Assembly: GCF_018860705.1 (NCBI RefSeq)
Contig: NZ_JAHKQA010000100.1
Coordinates: 1-61,419 of the forward strand
Direction: 5' to 3'
From: Citreicella sp. C3M06
GTDB taxonomy: Bacteria > Pseudomonadota > Alphaproteobacteria > Rhodobacterales > Rhodobacteraceae
DNA length: 61,419 nucleotides
The notes under the pieces are model-generated. The model had not been told where the DNA came from. It made no database searches and worked only from the letters and a program-made list of their open reading frames with translations. The translations under genes and the position numbers were made by a program. Below are positions 55,371-61,419 of the stretch, one piece after another (position 1 is the first letter of the stretch; each line of letters opens with the position of its first letter).

Positions 55371-56522
55371 TTAACGCATTCCGCTGGCACCGGGACGCAG
55401 CGCCCCTGCCAGCGCCGCCGCCAGCATAGCACAGCAGCCGACAAGCCCGAAAGACACCCGCAACGAGGTCAGCTGCGCGATAAAGCCGATGGCTGGCGGG
55501 CCGAGAAGCATGGCGCCATAGCCCAGCGTCGCCACCGACGCGATGGCCTGCCCCGGCGGGATCTGCGGATCGTTGGCCGCCCGGCTGAACGCCATCGGCG
55601 TCACCGCCGCCAGCCCCATGCCGATCAGCACAAAGCCAAGCACTGCAAGCGATAGCTGCGTGGTCAATGCGCACAGACCATAGCCCACCGCCGCCAAAGC
55701 ACCGCCGATGCGCGCAACCCGAACCGGCCCGATGCGCAGGATCACCCTGTCGATGGTCAGACGCATCGCCACCATCGTCATCGAAAACGCGGCATAGCCC
55801 AGCGTCGCGCGGCTGTCGGCTGCGCCAAGCACATCTCGCAGGAACACCGCGCTCCAGTCGACTGCGGCGCCCTCGCCCAACCCGGCGGCCATGGCGATCA
55901 GCCCCACCAGCACAAGAGCTCCGCGCGGCAGGGAAAACATCTGCCCGCCGCCCTGTGCCCGGCGGATCGGCGACACCCAAGGCAAACGCAGGAATGGCCC
56001 AAGCACGCCCCCGGTGATCAGTGCCGCAAGGCAGAAATGCAGCGCCACGCCCAGCCCGGCGGTGGTCGCGACATAGCCGCCAGCGGCCCCAAGACCCGCG
56101 CCAAGGCTCCACATGGCGTGAAACGATGACATGACGCTGCGCCCGAGGTGACGTTCGACCTCGCTTCCCCAGCTGTTCATCGTGACATCCATCGCCCCGT
56201 GGCACATGCCAAAGACAAACAGCGCGACGGTCAGCGCCAGCGGCGACCACGACAGCCCGACCAGCAGGATGCTCAGCAGATAGACCACTGCCAGCCAGCG
56301 CGTCACCAGCGCGGCTCCGAAATGATCCGACAGCCGACCGGCCAGCGGAAACGACAGCAGCGCGCCGCCGCCCATGAACAGCAGCAGAATGCCAAGGCCG
56401 CGCTCGTCCAGGCCGAGCCGGTCGACAAAGGCCGGGATGCGCCCGGCCCAGCTGCCCAGCAACACGCCGTTGAGCGCAAAGGCGGCGGCAACGGCGCGCC
56501 AAGGGGTGTTCAGTTGCACCAT
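55371..56522 (-). CDS. MFS transporter (YbjJ-like)
   Basis: This 383-residue protein has about twelve hydrophobic segments. MFS marks: WAGRIPAFVDRLGLDERGLGILLLFMGGGALLSFPLAGRLSDHFG (helix 2-3 loop, given here in part) and MDVTMNSWGSEVERHLGR, which is typical of the YbjJ-type branch where the segment AMDVTMNSWG is conserved. Substrate unknown. It is convergent with the membrane-protein gene upstream. Confidence 0.82.
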   Translation of the reverse strand: MVQLNTPWRAVAAAFALNGVLLGSWAGRIPAFVDRLGLDERGLGILLLFMGGGALLSFPLAGRLSDHFGAALVTRWLAVVYLLSILLVGLSWSPLALTVALFVFGMCHGAMDVTMNSWGSEVERHLGRSVMSSFHAMWSLGAGLGAAGGYVATTAGLGVALHFCLAALITGGVLGPFLRLPWVSPIRRAQGGGQMFSLPRGALVLVGLIAMAAGLGEGAAVDWSAVFLRDVLGAADSRATLGYAAFSMTMVAMRLTIDRVILRIGPVRVARIGGALAAVGYGLCALTTQLSLAVLGFVLIGMGLAAVTPMAFSRAANDPQIPPGQAIASVATLGYGAMLLGPPAIGFIAQLTSLRVSFGLVGCCAMLAAALAGALRPGASGMR

Positions 56523-56592
56523 GATCGGCCCCGGATGTCTGCTCCGCTAGGTCTGCGGGCAATCGGATTGAAAGGCAACAGGCGGGCTGCGT

Positions 56593-57075
56593 TCAGGCAC
56601 ATGTCGCAGAAAATCCCGCGAGGCGCATCGCCTTGCGTCTGCCGTGAAGACTGCGGGTCAGGTGCAATTCTCCGATGCCGGCCTTGCGGATCATGCCGCT
56701 CAGATATCCGGTTGGCGAGGAAATCTCTCCACGACAGAATTTTTCGAAGATCAACGCCAGCGCAGCGGTTGCGGTGGCAGTGCCCAGCCGGTGCTGTGCG
56801 CTGTTCCATGCCTCGGCGGTGATGCCGATCATCGGGCGCAACTGGCCCGCAATGCGGTGCAGATCTGGCCAGCTGCGTAGCGGGCCGCCAACGGTGCGCG
56901 CCCATGCGGTAAAGTCCTTGCGGCATTCCAGAACGGTTTGGGGATCAGGGCTGTCTGGCCTTGGCGTCTCTGCCGTTGCGGCTTGCTGATTTTCAACATC
57001 CGGTTGTTTTACAAGATTATGTTGATTTTTAGGTTGTATGTGAGGGCCGAAACCGGACCCCACGGAGGTCATATC
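56593..57075 (-). pseudogene. RepC replication initiator, C-terminal fragment
   Basis: A 159-residue frame has RepC-style features: GSGFGPHIQPKN in the linker, then TVGGPLRSWPDLHRIAGQLRPMIGITAEAW, GTATATAALALIFEKFCRGEISSPTGYLSGMIRKAGIGELHLTRSLHGR (given in parts of the C-terminal domain). The N-terminal DNA-binding domain, about 250 residues, is gone: the frame is cut at an IS5-family terminus near 57076. No repA or repB of the RepABC type lies alongside. This suggests a lost RepABC system on this replicon. Confidence 0.7.
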
Positions 57076-57823
57076 GGGGCTTTGTTGCGCAAAGGCCGAG
57101 TGGGGGATTCATCTCGTGAATCCAGCGTGGTAGCTGTGCCGCATGAGCAGACCGATCCCGCCAAGCTACAAGACCAGGAACTGGCCATCCTGCAACGAAG
57201 CGCTGAAGCGCGTGGCTCCCTGACCATCTGGTTCGATCCGGACATGGCTTGGGCGCCTACGCCGACCGGTAAGCGAGGCAGGCAGCCGCAGTATAGTGAT
57301 GTCGCGATCCAGACCTGCCTGACGAGGGAAGTTCTCTTCGGCATGGCCCTCAGGCAGACCACGGGCTTCGTCGAGAGCCTGCTGCGGCTGCTCGGGCTTG
57401 ACTGGACGGTGCCGGATTTCAGCACGCTTAGCCCGCGCCAGAAGACATTGGCCGTGACCATTCCCTACCGGGGCTAGCCAGGGCCGCTGAACTTGCTGAT
57501 CCCCTGTCGGGCAGCGGACAGCACCGGCATCAAGGCGAATTTCACGCCCGCAAGCATGGTGGCGCAAAACGTCGTCTATGGCGCAAGATCCACATTGGCA
57601 TCGATGAACAGACGCTGAAGATCCGAGCCATTGAGATCACCGGGAGCAACATCGGCGACGCCCCCATGCTGCCTAAACTGCTCAGCCAGATCCCCGCGGA
57701 TGTAGAGATAGGCTCGGCACTGCAGACGGGGCCTATGTCACACGCAGGTGTCATGACGCAGTCGCCGACCGAGGCGGCTCATGCCGTCATACCGCCACGC
57801 AAGAACGCCAGGCCTTGGAAGCC
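57076..57823 (+). mobile_element. IS5-family insertion sequence fragment, broken transposase
   Basis: It begins with a GGGGCTTTGTTGCGCAAA-type terminus near 57076. A transposase start at 57143 reads MSRPIPPSYKTRNWPSCNEALKR; after a frameshift RGSLTIWFDPDMAWAPTPTGKRGRQ and VLFGMALRQTTGFVESLL follow, then a stop. Later blocks in other frames read FHARKHGGAKRRLWRKIHIGIDEQ, AIEITGSNIGDAPMLPKLL, and HAVIPPRKNARPWK, ending at about 57823. The C-terminal catalytic Glu part is missing. Several frameshifts make it inactive. Confidence 0.75.
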
Positions 57824-58010
57824 ACCGATCTCGATCTGATCCTGACTGGCATCACCACTGGCTGCGCGAACCCAATGATTGCGAGTTCGAATGTGTCGCG
57901 CTCGAAGACTGCTGCGGTGCCAACCTTGCGGCTGCCTTCGCCATGATCCAGATGCAGAGCGGCGCGTTCGGCACCGTTTCGATCACCGCTGGCTTTGCGG
58001 CGCGTCTATT
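57824..58010 (+). pseudogene. isochorismatase-family hydrolase, C-terminal relic
   Basis: After the IS5 fragment the frame reads TDLDLILTGITTG and, shifted, LREPNDCEFECVALEDCCGAN, AFAMIQMQSGAFGTVS. The usual family order is LxLTGITTDVC...MREANDRGFECVxLEDxCGA, so this is the end of a cysteine-hydrolase (isochorismatase-like) gene with a frameshift near 57866. It overlaps the 3' end of the DnaA-like gene on the other strand. Unlikely to encode a working protein. Confidence 0.5.
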
Positions 58011-58693
58011 TCGATCCGGTGCACCCCGGAGAATTCCAGCGCCACTGCGCCCTGAAGCGGGCGCATGTGATGGGTGCGCAGATATTGCGCAGCAAAGGAC
58101 GAAGGCGCGGTAAGGTGCAGGCAGCTGCCATCGCAATGTGCAAAGCGCAGCGCGGCAAACCAGCTGGCATGCAGACCCGGATCGGTTCGGGCCAGTCGGT
58201 CCTGCACCTTGTTCCAGCGCGGATCGCCGGCGGGCTCTGCGGTTCTGGGCGCGCCGAAATTCAGGTGTACGACATTGGGCAGGTCGGGGGCCTGCGACTC
58301 GGCCCCCATGCGCGCGGTGAAATCGGGGCCGACGTTTTCCCAGACCGGTGCGCTCAGCCGGTGAATCTCGGCCAGGTTCAGACGATAGGCGGCGACCCTG
58401 CCCCGCACCCCCGGACGCAGCTGCAACAGGATCCCCGCGCTTGTCAGCCGCTTGATCTCGCGCTTGACGGTGCGTTCATCGACCGACCACATGCGTGCAA
58501 GTTCCCGCTGGCCTACCGTCAGCTCGTCAAGGCGCCAGTTGTAACGCGCCGTCACTACCGCCACGAGGCGCAGCATAGAGGTCTGGAACGTCGCCGACCC
58601 GTTCAGCCCGGCGACAGACATCGCCGTCAGTAGGTCGTATTTCTGCGGACCCGCCTGCGGTCCCGTAAATCGGTTTGTCTTCATGATTGCCAC
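57983..58693 (-). CDS. DnaA-like plasmid replication initiator
   Basis: This 236-residue protein has a winged-helix-like N-terminal half (LTVGQRELARMWSVDERTVKREIKRLTSAGIL, residues about 57-90) and a C-terminal part that resembles domain I of DnaA: WNKVQDRLARTDPGLHASWFAALRFAHCDGSCLHLTAPSSFAAQYL (in its helix-strand order). Rhodobacterales plasmids often use such short DnaA-like initiators divergent from parAB, exactly the layout here. It lacks an AAA+ domain. A second start at 58684 is possible. It is inferred to bind the iterons at 58838-58912. Confidence 0.75.
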   Translation of the reverse strand: MAIMKTNRFTGPQAGPQKYDLLTAMSVAGLNGSATFQTSMLRLVAVVTARYNWRLDELTVGQRELARMWSVDERTVKREIKRLTSAGILLQLRPGVRGRVAAYRLNLAEIHRLSAPVWENVGPDFTARMGAESQAPDLPNVVHLNFGAPRTAEPAGDPRWNKVQDRLARTDPGLHASWFAALRFAHCDGSCLHLTAPSSFAAQYLRTHHMRPLQGAVALEFSGVHRIEIDAPQSQR

Positions 58694-59052
58694 TCGCTGC
58701 CTCAGGGTCCGGCTTCTAAGGCCGATTCCCGTTCTGTCCCAACTGTCGCTTAATCCCGTAATTTGTCAACCGTGCGATAAAAGCAGGAGGCAAGAAGAGC
58801 TTTCAAAATTCTATCGAAGAAAAGGTTTATTGGTAATGGGTGACATATATCTGTCACCCTATCCTCCCTGTTCTGTCACCCTATAAGCGGTTTCCCCCAG
58901 CCTCCTGTCACCAAAACCGGTTCTCCACATGCCGGAAAGCCCCGCAATTTCGCGACTCAGGCGAGAAAAATCCGAAAAACGGGATTTCAGGATTTGAGCT
59001 TTGGGGAAATCGCGTTATCAACCCCGCAATAGCATAAAACAAGAGCAGGGCC
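58694..59052. other. probable origin of replication with iterons
   Basis: This is a 359-bp gap between the divergent initiator and parA genes. It holds TGTCACCCTAT at 58852-58862 and 58874-58884 (22 bp apart, two helix turns), the core TGTCACC again at 58906-58912, and the inverted core GGGTGACA at 58838-58845. An A+T-rich stretch (58790-58850) lies beside them. No parS-like palindrome was recognised. Iterons next to an initiator gene mark an origin; this one is inferred. Confidence 0.65.
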
Positions 59053-60363
59053 ATGCGCGATCACTCTCACCTTCAATCGATGAACGAACGCAGCCTTGCG
59101 CAGCAAGCCGCGGTACGCCGAGCGACCTTTTCCCCGGCCGAAGAAAAAATCCTCCGGCCCTTCTCGATCTGGGAAATCAGTCAGTTCATGTTCAATGTGC
59201 CCGCCGACACGCTGCGCAAGAAGCTTGCCGATGATCCGGCGTTGCCGCAGGGCTCGGTCGAGGAAGACGGGCGCCAGCGTTGGTTCTCTCTGGCGGAAAT
59301 CAACGAGCTGCGCCGTCGTTTGCGGTTTCGTGGCAAAAGCTTGCTGCCGCGACGTCCAGCGGGGCGCGCGATGCGGGTCGCTGTTTCGAATTTCAAGGGC
59401 GGCGTTGGCAAGACCGTGGTGGCGCAGCATCTGGCCAATGCGGCGGCGCTGGATGGCTATCGCGTGCTTGTCGTTGATTTTGATCCGCAGGCGACGCTGA
59501 CCCATTCGATGGGGCTGGTCGAGGTCAAGGAATGGAACACCGTCTGGGGCATCATGTGCCGCGATCTGTGCCGAGAAGCCGATCGCATCGCCGCGGCCTA
59601 TGACGACCCCGCTGACTGCCCCTATCCCACCTCGCATGAGCTGCCCGAGGATGTGCAATCCATCGCTGCGCAGCGCACCCAGGATTTCATCCAGAAAACC
59701 TCCTGGCCAACCATCGACATCATTCCCAGCTGCGCCAATGCCGCCTTTGTCGAATTCGCCAGCGCGCAATATCGCGCCATGCACAAGGCCTGGAGCTTCT
59801 TTGGCTGCGTCTCGCGCTATCTGGGCGAGTTGCCCGACGATCAATACGACCTGATCATCTTTGATTGCCCGCCTGCGATTGGCTACCAGTCGCTGAATGC
59901 AGCCTTTGCTGCCGATATCCTGTATATCCCGTCGGGCCCCGGCTATTGGGAATATGACAGCACCACCAGCTTTCTGGGTCAGCTTGGCGATGCGCTGCAC
60001 GACATCTCCGAAGGCTACGCCAAGATCGCCACCGATGCGGGCATTCGCTTGCCCAAGAAATTCGATGACGTACGCCTGCTGATGACCCGGTTCGAAGCCT
60101 CCAACCCGCTGCACGCCGCGATGATGGAAGCCTTTCAGAATGTGTTTGGTGATGATGTCTGCCTCAACGCCATCGAAATGACCCGTGCTGTTGAACAATC
60201 GGGCCGCTTTCAGATGTCGGTCTATGAGCAGGACTACCGCCAGATGACCCGCGAAACATGGAAGCGCGCGCGGCAGAGCTTTGACAACGCCTACACGGAA
60301 TTTCGCGAGGTGGTTCTGGCCGCCTGGGATCGTCGCGACCAAGAACAGGAGGGTGAGGTATGA
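59053..60363 (+). CDS. parA: ParA-family partition ATPase (RepA-like)
   Basis: This 436-residue protein has an N-terminal extension with a MerR-like HTH region (WEISQFMFNVPADTLRKKLADDPALPQG, residues about 35-85), then the deviant Walker A NFKGGVGKTVVAQHLA (near residue 115), DFDPQATLTHSMG, and Walker B-like YDLIIFDCPPAIGYQSLNA. It positions plasmid copies before division and probably represses its own operon. It overlaps parB by 4 bp (ATGA). Confidence 0.9.
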   Translation: MRDHSHLQSMNERSLAQQAAVRRATFSPAEEKILRPFSIWEISQFMFNVPADTLRKKLADDPALPQGSVEEDGRQRWFSLAEINELRRRLRFRGKSLLPRRPAGRAMRVAVSNFKGGVGKTVVAQHLANAAALDGYRVLVVDFDPQATLTHSMGLVEVKEWNTVWGIMCRDLCREADRIAAAYDDPADCPYPTSHELPEDVQSIAAQRTQDFIQKTSWPTIDIIPSCANAAFVEFASAQYRAMHKAWSFFGCVSRYLGELPDDQYDLIIFDCPPAIGYQSLNAAFAADILYIPSGPGYWEYDSTTSFLGQLGDALHDISEGYAKIATDAGIRLPKKFDDVRLLMTRFEASNPLHAAMMEAFQNVFGDDVCLNAIEMTRAVEQSGRFQMSVYEQDYRQMTRETWKRARQSFDNAYTEFREVVLAAWDRRDQEQEGEV

Positions 60364-61409
60364 GCAGCAAGAACAAATTCGGGTTTGGCCCGCTCGATGA
60401 TACCGCCCTGCCCCGCAAGCGCGCCCGCGATGTCGGGCCCATGGGCGCCGCTGTGCGCGAAGCTGCGGGCAGTCTTGCCGAGAGCACCGAAAACTTGGTT
60501 GAACAACGACGGATGAACGCCGCGGATGCCAAGGAATTCCGCCGTGCGCAGGACGAAGGGCGCGTGCTGGTCAGTATCCCTCTAGATCAGATCCGCACCG
60601 ATGATCTGCCGCGTGACCGGTTGGACCTGGATGCGGTTGCCGCCTCGGATGAGATGGAAGAGCTGAAAAGCTCGATCCGCGAGCGGGGCCAGAAAGAGCC
60701 GATTGAGGTGTTCCGTCTGGGCGATGGTTATCAGCTGAAAAAGGGATGGCGCCGCCTGACCGCGCTGCGCCATCTGTTCGAGGAGACCGGCGATGAACGG
60801 TTTTCTCAAGCCGTGGTGCGGGTCGATGAAGGCGCTGCGAGCCGCATCGATCTCTATATCGACATGGTCGAAGAAAACGTCATCCGTGAGGATCTGAGCT
60901 TCGCCGAAATGGCGCAGGTTGCCATCGTGGCCGCCGCCGATGATGCGATGGAAGGGCAGGGCGCAGATGCCCTCGTGGGTCGGCTATACGCCTCGATGCA
61001 CAAGATGAAGCGCTCGTATATTCGCAGTTTCGTGTTCTTGATGCAGGCGGTCGGGCCGTCGTTGCGGTTTCCCAAGGCGGTGCCGCGCAATCTTGGGGTC
61101 GATGTGGCGCGCCGCCTACAGGCGGCCCCGGATCAGGCGAAGGCGCTGGCGCGTGATCTTGCCCGCGCCGACACTCCGGACGCACAGGCCGCGATCCTGC
61201 GGCGGTTTGCCGACCATCCCGCCGACGCACCCGTGGCCCGCCCTCGGCGTGAGAAGAGCGAAAAATACGAGTTTCACGTCGGTCGCTCGAAGGTCACGGC
61301 CCGCAAGGGCGAATGCCGAATCCTGTCTGAAACGGATTTTTCATCGGTCGATCGCCAGACGCTTCAGCGCGCCATTGAGGCGTTCGAGGCCGTCCTGCTC
61401 AAAGGGTAA
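60360..61409 (+). CDS. parB: ParB-family partition protein (RepB-like)
   Basis: This 349-residue protein has an N-terminal ParB/Srx domain: VSIPLDQIRTDDLPRDRLDLD, SIRERGQKEPIEVFRLGDGYQLKKGWRRLTALRHL (a GxRR-type nucleotide motif), VEENVIREDLSFAEMAQVAI, and a C-terminal dimer region (about 290-349). The family binds parS-like sites and CTP. The site is not visible in the window. The gene ends 10 bp before the window end. Confidence 0.9.
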   Translation: MSSKNKFGFGPLDDTALPRKRARDVGPMGAAVREAAGSLAESTENLVEQRRMNAADAKEFRRAQDEGRVLVSIPLDQIRTDDLPRDRLDLDAVAASDEMEELKSSIRERGQKEPIEVFRLGDGYQLKKGWRRLTALRHLFEETGDERFSQAVVRVDEGAASRIDLYIDMVEENVIREDLSFAEMAQVAIVAAADDAMEGQGADALVGRLYASMHKMKRSYIRSFVFLMQAVGPSLRFPKAVPRNLGVDVARRLQAAPDQAKALARDLARADTPDAQAAILRRFADHPADAPVARPRREKSEKYEFHVGRSKVTARKGECRILSETDFSSVDRQTLQRAIEAFEAVLLKG

Positions 61410-61419
61410 CCCGTGGGTT

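Noticed and set aside
58694-61409. Search for a parS or RepABC-type centromere palindrome
   Set aside because: No GTT-N10-AAC type palindrome was recognised around parAB; the site may lie outside the window.

Overview
The window is high-GC DNA with the gene families, TRAP transporters and compact operons of an alphaproteobacterium, most likely of the Rhodobacterales (Paracoccaceae/Roseobacter group). This is inferred from gene content, not from an rRNA. The right end carries a plasmid-type replication module: a DnaA-like initiator, an iteron-rich intergenic region and a parA-parB operon. The window is therefore probably part of an extrachromosomal replicon. Tex, a DEAD-box helicase and several complete catabolic pathways suggest a large, chromosome-like one (chromid). 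No rRNA, tRNA or CRISPR array was seen.

Layout. 1-2313 is an insertion-sequence graveyard: two truncated IS30-family ends, a broken IS3-family element and a broken small gene. 2682-7469 holds an acyl-CoA ligase and a divergent thiolase, convergent with a nitroreductase and the biotin ECF transporter genes bioY-bioN-bioM. 7606-10976 holds a beta-barrel-like outer-membrane protein and a large RTX protein. 11082-20323 is a catabolic island: a GntR regulator, a hydantoinase/oxoprolinase pair, a TRAP transporter and a ThDP enzyme. 20270-29714 is one long minus-strand operon for the homogentisate pathway: hmgA, fumarylacetoacetase, an MBL-fold protein, a flavin monooxygenase with a small DUF2783-like partner, maleylacetoacetate isomerase, a second TRAP transporter and a MarR regulator. 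It is flanked by another MarR gene and an Lrp gene. 30842-37929 holds a double-sensor hybrid kinase, a VOC/LysR pair, OpgC and a small SH3 lipoprotein.

38041-41746 is a sigma factor/anti-sigma pair next to a bufferin-type operon (DUF2282 peptide, DUF692 enzyme, DUF2063 partner, DoxX). Both transcription units carry the same promoter signature, GTAACA-N16-CG(A/T)A. 41854-46698 holds the RNA helicase and Tex, convergent over a strong terminator. 46731-50090 is a probable glutarate module (LysR, glutaryl-CoA dehydrogenase, CoA-transferase). 50190-51964 is a ygiC-ygiB pair. 52112-56522 holds a glutamine-synthetase-like ligase, a DapA-family lyase, a membrane protein of unknown function and an MFS transporter. 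56593-58010 is a second graveyard with a RepC C-terminal fragment, a broken IS5-family transposase and an isochorismatase-family relic. 57983-61409 is the replication and partition module.

The most unusual observation is a 44-bp hairpin element present in both broken transposases at the left end (33-76 and 1100-1143). The two copies have the same architecture, and their stems differ by paired, compensating changes. Other strong points are the SigF-type promoters shared by the sigma operon and the bufferin operon, the RepC remnant beside a DnaA-like replicon, and the acyl-CoA ligase/thiolase pair beside bioMNY.
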